From: Acidovorax kalamii
GTDB taxonomy: Bacteria > Pseudomonadota > Gammaproteobacteria > Burkholderiales > Burkholderiaceae_C
Direction of reading: 5' to 3'
DNA length: 64,000 nt
Assembly: GCF_002245625.1 (NCBI RefSeq)
Contig: NZ_NOIG01000013.1
Span: forward strand, 186,001-250,000
Below the pieces are notes generated by a model. The model was not told the DNA's origin. It was given only the letters and a program-made list of their open reading frames with translations, and searched no databases. Position 1 is the first letter of the stretch. Each line of letters begins with the position of its first letter. Position numbers and translations under genes: made by a program. Positions 8,776 to 18,122 of the stretch are shown piece by piece.

Positions 8776-9770
8776 GCAGCCCTCCTAGCATGGATAAAAA
8801 ATTCACGGTTGCCGTCGCCGCCCTGGATGGGGCTGTCCAGCCACGCCAGCACGGCCAGGCCCACGGTGGCGCAGCAATCGCGGATGCGTTGTTCGACCAC
8901 GGCGTACAGAGCCTCGTCGCGCACGATACCGCCCTTGCCCACCTGGCCGGGCTGCAGCTCGAACTGCGGCTTGACCAGCATGACCAGGTCGCCCTGTGGC
9001 GCCAGCAGCGGCACCAGCGCGGGCAGCACCAGTGTGAGCGAGATGAACGACAGGTCGCCCGTCACCAGGCCAAATTCGGGCGTGATATCGACATCTTCCC
9101 GGTCGGCGCGGCGGCGGCGCTCCACCGGCAGCGTGCCCTGTGCGCGCGCCTTGGCCAGCTCGGCGCGTTCGGCCTTGAAGGCTTCGATGTCCTTTTCCTT
9201 GGCATCGTCGCTGTCGTCATAGTCCTCGTCCACCTGGCCGCCGTTGCGCATCCAGCTGTAGGGGGCCTCGGGCTGGGTCTCGTTGTCCTCTTCCAGCTCG
9301 ATGACTTCCGAGAGCGCCAGATCGCAGGCCTGCTGCAGCGCCTCGGGCGTCAGCGAGCGGGCGTTCACGCCCTCGACACACACCACCCGCGGGTCGTTCC
9401 TCAGCCGCTCGTGCAGTTGGTCGTGGCCCACGTCCACGCCAATCACCTGGGCGGCACCGCGCTGCAACAGGCAGTCGGTGAAGCCGCCGGTGCTCTGCCC
9501 CACGTCCAGGCAGCGCAGCCCTTGCACCTTCAGACCCAGGGCGTCGAGCGCGCCTTCCAGCTTGAGCCCGCCGCGCGAGATGTACTTGGCCTCGGCGCTG
9601 TCGAGCAACTGCACCTCGGCAATGGCCGGGATGTCGTCGCCATTCTTGGCCACCTTCTGCCAGGGCGCGAGCGGCGACAGGCGCCATTCGACACCCGACG
9701 CAATCAGGCGCTGGGCCTGCGAGCGTGTGGCGGCATGCCCCCGCTCCACCAAAAACACATCTGCGCGCAT
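8772..9770 (-). CDS. tlyA: TlyA family rRNA 2'-O-methyltransferase with charged insertion
   Basis: N-terminal S4 RNA-binding domain (residues about 1-60) and a FtsJ/RrmJ-type Rossmann methyltransferase with the SAM motif DVGQSTGGFTD near residue 90 and LSFISL near residue 242. TlyA enzymes methylate ribose in rRNA; the older name is hemolysin A. At 332 residues it is longer than the usual 250-280, because a very charged segment of about 75 residues (about 160-235, rich in D, E, K, R) interrupts the methyltransferase domain. Start 9770 has AAAGGA at good spacing; an ATG at 9779 would overlap that site. ATGA overlap with metF. Confidence 0.88.
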   Translation of the reverse strand: MRADVFLVERGHAATRSQAQRLIASGVEWRLSPLAPWQKVAKNGDDIPAIAEVQLLDSAEAKYISRGGLKLEGALDALGLKVQGLRCLDVGQSTGGFTDCLLQRGAAQVIGVDVGHDQLHERLRNDPRVVCVEGVNARSLTPEALQQACDLALSEVIELEEDNETQPEAPYSWMRNGGQVDEDYDDSDDAKEKDIEAFKAERAELAKARAQGTLPVERRRRADREDVDITPEFGLVTGDLSFISLTLVLPALVPLLAPQGDLVMLVKPQFELQPGQVGKGGIVRDEALYAVVEQRIRDCCATVGLAVLAWLDSPIQGGDGNREFFIHARRAA

Positions 9771-9798
9771 GGCGCCCATCCTTTTATGATTAAAAACA

Positions 9799-9848
9799 GC
9801 CTCTAGCGCAATACCATCAAGCGCTATAAGCTATCATTTATATAGCAC
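9799..9848. repeat. Dispersed ~50-bp repeat, intergenic copy
   Basis: Starts GCCTCTAGCGC and continues CCATCAAGCGC, AGCT, TTT and TAGC in the same order and spacing as the copy inside uvrA at 35775-35825. AT-rich and palindromic in part; it lies between ahcY and tlyA on the transcribed leader. Confidence 0.65.
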
Positions 9849-9908
9849 CAACGAGCAGCAACACACTACCGCAGAGGCTGCGATAACAGAAGCGTCAGAA
9901 CCAAACCG

Positions 9909-9927
9909 AAAGGGGCTGCGCCCCTTT
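9909..9927 (-). terminator. Candidate hairpin after ahcY
   Basis: Eight-base-pair stem AAAGGGGC / GCCCCTTT with a TGC loop, 11 bases past the ahcY stop. The T run on the transcript is broken, so it may be a weak or partial terminator that lets some transcription reach tlyA-metF. Confidence 0.45.
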
Positions 9928-9937
9928 GGTCCGCCCA

Positions 9938-11374
9938 TCAATACCGGTACGTATCGGGCTTGTAAGGGCCTTGCTTGGGCACGCCGATGTAGGCGGCCTG
10001 GTCGTCGCTCAGCTCGGTCAACATGGCGCCCACCTTCTTCAGGTGCAGGCGCGCCACCTTCTCGTCCAGGTGCTTGGGCAGCACGTAGACCTTGCCGTTT
10101 TCGTAGTAGTCGCTGTGGGTGAACAGCTCGATCTGGGCGATGGTCTGGTTGGCGAACGAGTTGGACATCACGAAGCTGGGGTGGCCCGTGCCGCAGCCCA
10201 GGTTCACCAGACGGCCCTTGGCCAGCAGGATGATGCGCTTGCCATCCGGGAAGATCACGTGGTCCACCTGGGGTTTGATTTCCTCCCACTGGCAGTGTTC
10301 TTCGAGCTTGGCGACCTGGATCTCGTTGTCGAAGTGGCCGATGTTGCAGACGATGGACTGGTCCTTCATCGCAGCCATGTGCTCATAGGTGATCACGTCG
10401 CGGTTGCCGGTGGTGGTCACGAAGATGTCGGCCTTGTCGGCCGCCCATTCCATGGTCACAACCTTGAAGCCTTCCATCGCGGCCTGCAGCGCGTTGATGG
10501 GGTCGATCTCGGTCACCCACACCTGGGCGCTCAGGGCGCGCAAGGCCTGGGCACTGCCCTTGCCCACGTCGCCGTAGCCGGCCACCACGGCCACCTTGCC
10601 GGCGATCATCACGTCAGTGGCACGCTTGATGCCGTCCACCAGCGACTCGCGGCAGCCGTACAGGTTGTCGAACTTGGACTTGGTCACCGAGTCGTTCACG
10701 TTGATCGCGCGGAACATCAGCGTGCCCTTGGCCGACATTTCTTTGAGGCGGTGCACGCCGGTGGTGGTCTCTTCGGTCACGCCGATGATCTCGGCGCTCT
10801 TGCGGCTGTACCAGGTGCTGTCTTCGGCCAGCTTGGCCTTGATGGCGGCGAACAGGATGCGCTCTTCTTCGCTGCCGGGGTTGGCCAGCACGGACGCGTC
10901 CTTCTCGGCCTTCTTGCCCAGGTGCATCAGCAGCGTGGCATCGCCGCCGTCGTCCAGGATCAGGTTGGGGCCTTCGCCTGCGGTGCCCTTGGGGCCAAAG
11001 TCAAAAATGCGGTGGGTGTAGTCCCAGTATTCGGCCAGGGTCTCGCCCTTGACGGCAAACACGGGCGTGCCGGTGGCAGCGATAGCGGCGGCGGCATGGT
11101 CCTGCGTGGAGAAGATGTTGCACGAGGCCCAGCGCACGTCGGCGCCCAGGGCTTGCAGCGTCTCGATCAGCACGGCGGTCTGGATCGTCATGTGCAGGCT
11201 GCCGGTGATGCGGGCGCCCTTGAGCGACTGCTTGGCCGCGAACTCCTCGCGGATGGCCATCAGGCCGGGCATCTCCGTTTCGGCGATGCGGATCTCTTTG
11301 CGGCCCCAATCGGCCAGGCCGATGTCAGCAATGATGCAGTCGGTGTTGACCGGGGCGTTGACGCGTGCGTTCAT
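9938..11374 (-). CDS. ahcY: Adenosylhomocysteinase (SAH hydrolase)
   Basis: Tetrameric NAD-dependent enzyme that splits S-adenosylhomocysteine into homocysteine and adenosine and so removes the product inhibitor of methyltransferases. The 478 residues from the ATG at 11374 (MNARVN) match the bacterial enzyme, and the NAD-binding motif [13 protein letters not shown] is present. The C-terminus KPDTYRY is the family signature. The frame is open upstream, but that part is the riboswitch leader, so the shorter start is clear. First gene of an operon with tlyA, metF and the rlpA-like gene. Confidence 0.99.
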   Translation of the reverse strand: MNARVNAPVNTDCIIADIGLADWGRKEIRIAETEMPGLMAIREEFAAKQSLKGARITGSLHMTIQTAVLIETLQALGADVRWASCNIFSTQDHAAAAIAATGTPVFAVKGETLAEYWDYTHRIFDFGPKGTAGEGPNLILDDGGDATLLMHLGKKAEKDASVLANPGSEEERILFAAIKAKLAEDSTWYSRKSAEIIGVTEETTTGVHRLKEMSAKGTLMFRAINVNDSVTKSKFDNLYGCRESLVDGIKRATDVMIAGKVAVVAGYGDVGKGSAQALRALSAQVWVTEIDPINALQAAMEGFKVVTMEWAADKADIFVTTTGNRDVITYEHMAAMKDQSIVCNIGHFDNEIQVAKLEEHCQWEEIKPQVDHVIFPDGKRIILLAKGRLVNLGCGTGHPSFVMSNSFANQTIAQIELFTHSDYYENGKVYVLPKHLDEKVARLHLKKVGAMLTELSDDQAAYIGVPKQGPYKPDTYRY

Positions 11375-11448
11375 GGTGGTGTGCTCCAAAGCATGTTTGA
11401 AAAACCACTGGTCGGGGGAGTGACAAGGCTCACCACACGAGAAGTGGA

Positions 11449-11518
11449 TGAGCGTCGTTGCTGGGTGACTCCGAGCCTCACGCCCCGCCTGTGCTGGGGG
11501 CGCTGCAACGCTCCTCGG
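11449..11518 (-). promoter_or_regulatory. SAH riboswitch upstream of ahcY
   Basis: On the minus strand the leader reads CCGAGGAGCGTTGC, then GGCTCGG, then CAACGACGCTCA: the conserved parts of the SAH riboswitch (Rfam RF01057). CCGAG.. pairs with ..CTCGG to form P1, and GCGTTG can pair with CAACGACGC to form the pseudoknot. The ahcY start follows 75 bases downstream. In this class SAH binding turns ahcY expression on. This is the expected place and taxon (beta-proteobacteria). Confidence 0.92.
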
Positions 11519-11752
11519 ATACGACAATTGTAGCGAGAAGAGTCCTTTCGCAGCGGAAGGCAACAACACCTCCGGCATCAAAACGACGCGAAATTAGCAA
11601 CGCACACCGTCGGCACAACGACCTTTCATCGGAACTCCAATGCGATAGCATCTACGGATTCTGCCGCATCGGCTGCCACGAACTCTTGGGTGCACTATTA
11701 CCAGCCGCGATAGCAACCAGCCATCTACAAACGAAGTAAACAGCCCTCTGCC
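11519..11752. other. Intergenic region between the ahcY leader and the polysaccharide genes
   Basis: A stretch of 234 bases without a gene between the divergent ahcY riboswitch and the Wzy-like gene. It should hold both promoters. Composition shifts from GC-rich to AT-rich across it. No clear operator or hairpin was found beyond the riboswitch next to it. Confidence 0.6.
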
Positions 11753-13954
11753 ATGTCGACTACCACCGAGAATTGCCATACCTGGGAGCCACCCGAATCA
11801 TCATTTAGCTCGAAAATTTTGATTTTTGGCACAGGATTTGTTGCATTGATAGCAACACCTCAGCAATTATTTTTCGCAGACACAATCAAGTCTGTCGCCG
11901 CAGCCTTAATTGTACAAATATCACTTTTGACTTGGCTCTGGACGTCAAGAAAAAATCCAACAATCAATTGGAATCATTTATTTTTTGCGCCCCTAGCCCT
12001 TGCCATTTTTGCCATTGTCAGCACCACATGGAGCCCAGCACACACGGCCCTTATTGAGGCCGGAAGATGGTTTTTATTCTCCCTCGCACTGATCGTGGGC
12101 TATAACAGCTTGCGCCAATCTGATTTTGGTGCAATTGCGAGCACACTGCATTGGTGCTCTCTAGCCCTTGGAATAATAGCATTACTCCAGTTCTGGGTAG
12201 GTCTTGAATGGTTTCCCACCGCCGCAATACCAGGTTCTACCTTCGGCAATCGAAATTTTTTTGCAGAATTCGTTGCCATGGGCATCCCGTTTTCTTACTG
12301 GGTACTATTGAGAGCAAAATCCTATCGCGCCATTATTATCCATGGAATCTCCACAGGAATAATCGCATTATCCCTTATGTCCACAGGAGCACGAGCCGCT
12401 CTCCTGGGTGCGAGCGCAAGTTTACCCATTCTGATGATTCTGACCATTTTATATTACAAAAAAAATCAATCAGCGACACCCAAAATAATCTTAGCCACCG
12501 GAATAATAACAACGATCGCAACCATCGGTATCTTAGGATGGATTCCATCATTGAACGAAGGCGTCCTTACCGAAAATAATGGCCGAACTCCGATTGAAAA
12601 AATGGGCATCAGGCTAAAATCACTTTCCAAGACAGAGACTTATGAAAGTCAATCATCGTTTGATGTTCGAGTGGTGGGATGGAAAGCCAGTTTGCGCATG
12701 ATCGAGGAAAACCCTTTGCGTGGCGTCGGCGCTGGGGCATGGAATTACAATCTTCCAATCTACATCCCAAAAGAATATGCAGCAGATGTGGAGCATATTT
12801 GGCTTGCACACAACGAACCCCTACAGCTCGTATCAGAATTTGGAATTTTAGGGTGGACTGCACTTGCGGCATTGCTATGGCTGATCACAAGAGAAACATG
12901 GCGCTCAGGCAGAAGACTGGCAGTCAGTCACCCCGAATCGACGACCGATGATTTTCAAAAGCTGCTAGTAATCGTATCCATAGGCATTTTAGCCATCACA
13001 AGCCTTGCCGGTCTTCCGCTGCATGGCGCTGCCACCACTTATCTATTGGCGATTCTTGTAACTCTCTTGCTGCCTACCAGCAGCCACAATTCTATTCAAA
13101 AAAATAGCTGGACGCCCGACAGTTCTGCCGCAAAACTGATTCCAATCGCAGCCGCCACTGTCGCCACCGCGGCAACAGCGATCTTGGCATTCCAAGCACT
13201 GCGAGCCGATTACTATTTCAACAAGGGCATGCAATCCATCTCCATTATGGCCAAGCAAAAGGCAAATGGATTACAATTCCCCGCCCAGAAACAGATTGAG
13301 GCAATCAAAGACATCAAGACCGGGCTATCGATTTATCCCGACCAGGGGCTTTTTTTAAGCACGGTGGCAAATGACATTGGCATCCTCAGGGATCACGAGA
13401 GTTTCATCTGGTTGAGTCGACTATTGAAGGAACTACGACCCAACGCACCTGCCATACGTTGCAATCTCGCCATAGCCTATGCAGAAATCAATGACATAGC
13501 ATCGGCCAAAAGAGAAATTTCGGATATTGAGGCATCCCATCAAGACTCCAACTGCCTTTTATTTGCAAAATTTTTTCTAGCCTCAACCACAAACAACACC
13601 GACGAAATTATCAAAATCGGAATCAATCTGGCAAGAAATCCGAAAAGAATTGACACAGATGCAAAGATGCGATACGTCTTCGAAACCACCATCAGGACAG
13701 CGATTCGCACCAAAGATTTAAATACCGCAATAGAGACACTAAACCTAAGAAGTCGACTTTGGCACGATTTGAGGGCAAGCAGCCTCTATTTAAAGGGCGT
13801 TCTATTGGCAGAATCAAATCCAAGCAAAATCGTGACAGAGGCAATGGAGGCATTTATATCCGCAATAGAAGCGGCGAAACCTCAAGAGAAAATTCAGATT
13901 CTTCAACGAATCCCTGTCATCTATCAAAGTGAAGTAAAAAAACAAGCGAGGTAA
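11753..13954 (+). CDS. O-antigen ligase/polymerase family membrane protein (Wzy_C)
   Basis: Polytopic inner-membrane protein of 733 residues. There are about ten hydrophobic segments in residues 25-470. The Wzy_C/O-antigen-ligase region has FGNRNFFAEF (near 165), WKASLRMIEENPLRGVGAG (near 310-330) and AHNEPLQLVSEFGILGW (near 350), followed by a large soluble C-terminal part with TPR-like helices (about 480-733). Such proteins join or polymerise lipid-linked glycans in the periplasm; ligase, polymerase or protein O-oligosaccharyltransferase activity cannot be told apart here. The gene is clearly AT-rich compared with ahcY and prfC on either side and uses A/T-ending codons, which suggests acquisition by transfer. 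Confidence 0.8.
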   Translation: MSTTTENCHTWEPPESSFSSKILIFGTGFVALIATPQQLFFADTIKSVAAALIVQISLLTWLWTSRKNPTINWNHLFFAPLALAIFAIVSTTWSPAHTALIEAGRWFLFSLALIVGYNSLRQSDFGAIASTLHWCSLALGIIALLQFWVGLEWFPTAAIPGSTFGNRNFFAEFVAMGIPFSYWVLLRAKSYRAIIIHGISTGIIALSLMSTGARAALLGASASLPILMILTILYYKKNQSATPKIILATGIITTIATIGILGWIPSLNEGVLTENNGRTPIEKMGIRLKSLSKTETYESQSSFDVRVVGWKASLRMIEENPLRGVGAGAWNYNLPIYIPKEYAADVEHIWLAHNEPLQLVSEFGILGWTALAALLWLITRETWRSGRRLAVSHPESTTDDFQKLLVIVSIGILAITSLAGLPLHGAATTYLLAILVTLLLPTSSHNSIQKNSWTPDSSAAKLIPIAAATVATAATAILAFQALRADYYFNKGMQSISIMAKQKANGLQFPAQKQIEAIKDIKTGLSIYPDQGLFLSTVANDIGILRDHESFIWLSRLLKELRPNAPAIRCNLAIAYAEINDIASAKREISDIEASHQDSNCLLFAKFFLASTTNNTDEIIKIGINLARNPKRIDTDAKMRYVFETTIRTAIRTKDLNTAIETLNLRSRLWHDLRASSLYLKGVLLAESNPSKIVTEAMEAFISAIEAAKPQEKIQILQRIPVIYQSEVKKQAR

Positions 13955-14006
13955 TTAGCTGTCTTCACCCAAAATCCCCGACTTATCAATTGCGTAGATA
14001 ATCAAA

Positions 14007-15644
14007 TTGTTAACAACGTCATTAGTTCAAGAAACCCGGCGCCGCCGCACCTTTGCCATCATTTCCCACCCCGACGCCGGTAAAACGACGCTGACGGAAA
14101 AGCTGCTGCTGTTCTCGGGCGCGATCCAGATCGCTGGTGCCGTCAAGGGCCGCAAGGCCAGCCGCCACGCCACGTCCGACTGGATGGAAATCGAAAAGCA
14201 GCGCGGCATTTCCGTGGCCAGCTCGGTGATGCAGATGCTGTACCGCGAGCATGTGATCAACCTGCTCGACACGCCCGGCCACAAGGACTTCTCGGAAGAC
14301 ACCTACCGCGTGCTCACCGCCGTCGATTCGGCCCTGATGGTGATTGACGCGGCCAACGGCGTGGAAGCACAAACCCGCCGCCTGATCGAGGTCTGCCGCC
14401 AGCGCGACACGCCCATCATCACCTTCGTCAACAAGATGGACCGCGAGGTGCGCGACCCGCTGGACATCATGGACGAGGTGGAGCGCGAGCTGGGCATGCC
14501 CTGCTGCCCCATGACCTGGCCCGTGGGCCAGGGCAAGAGCTTTGGCGGCATCATCAACCTGCGCACCAAGACGATGACCGTGTTCGAGTCCGGCAGCGAA
14601 CGCCGCCCGCAGGACTTTGAATCCATCCCGCTCACCGACGTGGACACACTGCGTGCGCGCTTCGGCGCCGAGTTCGACGCCGCCATGGACAGCATGGAGC
14701 TGGCCACCGGCGCATCCCCCGCCTGGGACCATGAGGCCTTCCTGGCCGGCAAGCTCACCCCCGTGTTCTTCGGCTCCGGCGTGAACAACTTCGGGGTGAT
14801 GGAAGTGCTGGACGCCCTCGTGGACATGGCCCCGCCCCCTGGCCCGCGCGTGAGTACGCTCGAAGTCAACAAGCAGCCCGTGGTCAAGACCATCCAGCCC
14901 GAAGACGAAGGCTTCTCGGGCGTGGTGTTCAAGGTGCAGGCCAACATGGACGCCAACCACCGCGACCGCATCGCCTTCGTGCGTGTGGCCTCGGGCAAGT
15001 ACACACCGGGCATGAAGCTCAAGGTGCAACGCACCGGCAAGGAGCTGCGCCCCACGTCGGTCGTGACCTTCATGTCGCAGCGCCGCGAGGCCGTGGAAGA
15101 GGCCTACGCGGGCGACATCATCGGCTTCACCACCCACGGCGGCGTGCAGTTGGGCGACACCATCACCGATGGTGCCAACCTGCAGTTCACCGGCCTGCCG
15201 TTCTTCGCGCCCGAAATGTTCATGACCGTGGTGCTCAAGAACCCGCTGCGCACCAAGCAGCTGCAGCAGGGCCTGGCCCAGCTGGGCGAGGAAGGCGCGA
15301 TCCAGGTCTTCAAGCCCGACGCTGGCGGCAACATGCTGCTGGGCGCCGTGGGCCAGCTGCAGTTTGAAGTGGTGCAACACCGCCTGAAGGCCGAGTACGA
15401 CGCCGACGTGCGGCTGGAAGGCTGCCAGTACACCGGCGCCCGCTGGATCACGGCCGACAACGCTGCCGACCTGCGCGCTTTCACAGACGCGTACCCGCTG
15501 CGGCTGGCGCACGATGCGGCGGATACGTTGGCCTACCTGTGCACCAGCCCCTACGACGTGCGACTGGCGCAAGAGCGGTTTCCCAAGATCCACTTCCACC
15601 CGCTGCGGGAGCATGCCGGGTTGGCGCTGCAGGCCAATGCTTGA
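14007..15644 (+). CDS. prfC: Peptide chain release factor 3
   Basis: GTPase that recycles RF1/RF2 from the ribosome after peptide release. The 545 residues include the G1 motif SHPDAGKT, RGISV, DTPGHKDF and NKMD, in normal RF3 order. No ATG is available at the N-terminus. The best candidate is TTG at 14007; where other RF3 proteins have the Met of MSLVQET, an ACG is found (14016). No convincing ribosome binding site is visible. The first about 30 bases are AT-rich like the preceding gene, whereas the rest is GC-rich, as if a recombination joint lies at the 5' end. It is flanked on both sides by polysaccharide genes. Confidence 0.95.
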   Translation: MLTTSLVQETRRRRTFAIISHPDAGKTTLTEKLLLFSGAIQIAGAVKGRKASRHATSDWMEIEKQRGISVASSVMQMLYREHVINLLDTPGHKDFSEDTYRVLTAVDSALMVIDAANGVEAQTRRLIEVCRQRDTPIITFVNKMDREVRDPLDIMDEVERELGMPCCPMTWPVGQGKSFGGIINLRTKTMTVFESGSERRPQDFESIPLTDVDTLRARFGAEFDAAMDSMELATGASPAWDHEAFLAGKLTPVFFGSGVNNFGVMEVLDALVDMAPPPGPRVSTLEVNKQPVVKTIQPEDEGFSGVVFKVQANMDANHRDRIAFVRVASGKYTPGMKLKVQRTGKELRPTSVVTFMSQRREAVEEAYAGDIIGFTTHGGVQLGDTITDGANLQFTGLPFFAPEMFMTVVLKNPLRTKQLQQGLAQLGEEGAIQVFKPDAGGNMLLGAVGQLQFEVVQHRLKAEYDADVRLEGCQYTGARWITADNAADLRAFTDAYPLRLAHDAADTLAYLCTSPYDVRLAQERFPKIHFHPLREHAGLALQANA

Positions 15645-15659
15645 TGCACTGAAATAGAA

Positions 15660-18122
15660 ATGAGTGCAACACAAACACCCGCAAGGGGATCTTCATTCGC
15701 TGGCAACAACTTTGACGCGATTCGTATCGTTGCGGCTTCCGTGGTGCTTATCAGTCACCACTACGCCCTGACGGGACAGATGGAGCCAAGTTTCTTTGGA
15801 ATCCATAGCTATGGGGGCATGGCCGTCGCGGTATTTTTCATTATCAGCGGCTACTTGGTCGCCGCCAGCTGGCAACGTGATCCAAATTTCCATCGCTTTG
15901 TGCTACGACGCTTCTTGCGTATCTGGCCAGCATTGACGGCAGCGTTGTTGCTAACGGCGTATGGCCTTGGCGCCCTGGTAACAGAGCTCCCACTCAAAGA
16001 CTACTTAACTCATCGGGCCACTGCCAACTACCTTCAGGGACTGTGGATGAAAATCCACTTTGTTTTGCCTGGTGTCTTTGAGAAAAACCTCTACCCCAGA
16101 GGGGTAAACGGCTCACTGTGGACCATTCCAATTGAAGTTCGTTGCTACATCATTTTAGCCTTGGCAGGCTTGATCGGCCTACTCAAACATCGACTGATAT
16201 TATTAACCTGCATTTTTATTTATTTTTCCTGGTTCCTTGCAAGAAACAATGCTGATCTAACAGGTGTCGTTCATTACGGCCGAGAATTAAGCGCCTTCTT
16301 CCTTGCTGGCACTGCATTACATACATTAGAAACAAACTGGAGCCGCCGTCCGGGCTTATGGGCTGGGGTGATAGCTATTGCGACTGCTATCACATGGGCA
16401 ATTGACTTGCGCCACACCGCACTTTTGATCGGCCTGCCATTTTTTATTATATATTTTGGAACTCGATCAACCCCTTTTATCCGCAAAGCTGGGCAATGGG
16501 GCGACCCTTCTTACGGGATGTATCTTTTCGCTTTTCCAATCCAACAAACAATAATACTTCAGCTTTTTCCTTCATGGGGATTTGAAGGGACTTTGCTCCT
16601 TGCCTTTTTTACGACCACCCTTCTTGCATACATTAGTTGGCACGGGCTTGAGAAACAATTCTTAAAATTCAAGCCCACCACAAAGAATAAAGCCCTATCG
16701 TTCCCGCTTACCTTCAATTTTCTCAAAACAAAAAATCAACAATTAACCAACCTCCAGAGGTTTCTCTACTTACTGATAATTTTAAGCTTTGCATACACAA
16801 TTTGGATGATTGCATGCTGGCCAGGCGTTCTTGGGCAGGACAGTCTCGCGATTATGTTAGAGGTAGATACAGATCGTAGTTTTTCTTCAGGAAAACCGCC
16901 TTTCTGGTATGCGTACAATTTAATACTATATGGCACCTGGGGGTTGACAGAAGTCCCGATTATGTTCCAAATGGCTCTGTGCGCAATCGTTTGCGCACGG
17001 GTTCTTGGCTGGATGCTGAGCCATGAAATGTATAAGAGCTTCCTCTATTGCTTGTTTTTTGTCGCCTTCGCGCCTAGTGTCGTTTATTACTCAAGTAGCC
17101 TATATGGAGATGGGGTATACGCAATCGCGTCAACTGGGATGCTATTCGAAGTCTGGCGCTGCTACAAGACCAAGAAAATTGATCACAGTGCCCTCTGGAT
17201 GCTCTTTTTGACAATTCCTTTCGCATTTTTTGCACGTCCGAACGGAATAATTAATATAGTAGCCATAACGGCATTGGCAGTGGTTTCGTCAACGCCAAAT
17301 CGCTGGAAGCTAGCTGCGGTCTTCCTGCCATGGTGTGCCACGGCCATCTTTGCGAGCACCTATTTTCAAAGGGAATCTCACGGAGCCATGTTTCCATTAG
17401 CCCTCTACGAAACAGTGGGCTTTCTCGAGCATCGCCCGATGGGCCTATGGGAACGCGATGAGCCCCGAGTAACCTCTCAAACCATTAACGCATTGACTTC
17501 CGAGGGCGAAAGCATAGAGCGCATCAGCCAGTACTACGATCACTACTACTGGGATCCACTCGTATATTTTCACGACGGTCCAAAATTAACAAATCTGCCA
17601 TCGCAGGCAAAAAAGACAATTGTCCGCGATTTCTTCACCTACAATCTCTGGCACAATCTTCCAGCATTCATGGCAAGCCGCGTTAATATTTTTTTATACT
17701 CAGCCTTTGCCAATGGCGGGATTCCGGGACTTGCAAGTGCCGAGATAATTTTACACAAAACAAAATCCCAATCGCAACCACGTTTTCGAAATGGCGCCAT
17801 TCATCGCACAGCATCCAAATGGCTCGATTTTTCACTCGATTATCGATTTATTCTATGGACTCCATGGCTGGGCTTATTTTTAGTAGCTACTGGCGGCATG
17901 CGCACTTGGCAACGGAGAGATTATGGTGGATTCCTCATTTGCAGCGTCCTAGCATTGCATCTGATAGCCGTTTTTCTCTTTTCAATCGCAGGCGAATATA
18001 GATATTTACTTCCATTTTTTTCTGCCCCACTGGTTTTATTGCCAGTTTTATATTCTCGCCATTTTTTACCTGCCAAAAAAACTGGCGAGACAACCCTCCC
18101 CGCTTTGATGAACCATTCATGA
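15660..18122 (+). CDS. Acyltransferase 3 domain fused to a polytopic (GT-C-like) membrane domain
   Basis: Protein of 820 residues. Residues about 15-345 are an acyltransferase-3 (OafA/YrhL type) unit with FDAIRIVAASVVLISHH (H33/H34), ISGYLVA and RRFLRIWPAL; this family moves acyl groups onto surface sugars. After a hydrophilic linker (about 345-370), residues 370-815 form a second multi-pass domain with WPGVLGQDS near the first external loop and several acidic or aromatic periplasmic loops. This resembles large GT-C-type or DUF6020-like membrane proteins; no family was firmly recognised. It starts 15 bases after prfC and overlaps the next gene by ATGA. AT-rich throughout. The fusion may glycosylate and acylate the same glycan (inference). 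Confidence 0.7.
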   Translation: MSATQTPARGSSFAGNNFDAIRIVAASVVLISHHYALTGQMEPSFFGIHSYGGMAVAVFFIISGYLVAASWQRDPNFHRFVLRRFLRIWPALTAALLLTAYGLGALVTELPLKDYLTHRATANYLQGLWMKIHFVLPGVFEKNLYPRGVNGSLWTIPIEVRCYIILALAGLIGLLKHRLILLTCIFIYFSWFLARNNADLTGVVHYGRELSAFFLAGTALHTLETNWSRRPGLWAGVIAIATAITWAIDLRHTALLIGLPFFIIYFGTRSTPFIRKAGQWGDPSYGMYLFAFPIQQTIILQLFPSWGFEGTLLLAFFTTTLLAYISWHGLEKQFLKFKPTTKNKALSFPLTFNFLKTKNQQLTNLQRFLYLLIILSFAYTIWMIACWPGVLGQDSLAIMLEVDTDRSFSSGKPPFWYAYNLILYGTWGLTEVPIMFQMALCAIVCARVLGWMLSHEMYKSFLYCLFFVAFAPSVVYYSSSLYGDGVYAIASTGMLFEVWRCYKTKKIDHSALWMLFLTIPFAFFARPNGIINIVAITALAVVSSTPNRWKLAAVFLPWCATAIFASTYFQRESHGAMFPLALYETVGFLEHRPMGLWERDEPRVTSQTINALTSEGESIERISQYYDHYYWDPLVYFHDGPKLTNLPSQAKKTIVRDFFTYNLWHNLPAFMASRVNIFLYSAFANGGIPGLASAEIILHKTKSQSQPRFRNGAIHRTASKWLDFSLDYRFILWTPWLGLFLVATGGMRTWQRRDYGGFLICSVLALHLIAVFLFSIAGEYRYLLPFFSAPLVLLPVLYSRHFLPAKKTGETTLPALMNHS

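Noticed and set aside
9926..11533. A 535-codon plus-strand frame across ahcY
   Set aside because: It is antisense to adenosylhomocysteinase and to the riboswitch; the translation is low in complexity and matches nothing.
14022..15674. A 550-codon open frame on the minus strand across prfC
   Set aside because: It lies fully antisense to a clear RF3 gene. Long antisense frames are expected in DNA with GC-rich third codon positions, and the translation shows no family motif.
16364..16394. Inverted repeat with GTGATAGC...GCTATCAC in the AT-rich acyltransferase fusion
   Set aside because: It lies in a hydrophobic V-I-A-I-A-T-A-I-T stretch, where such codons arise by chance, and it lacks the spacing of the repeat family.
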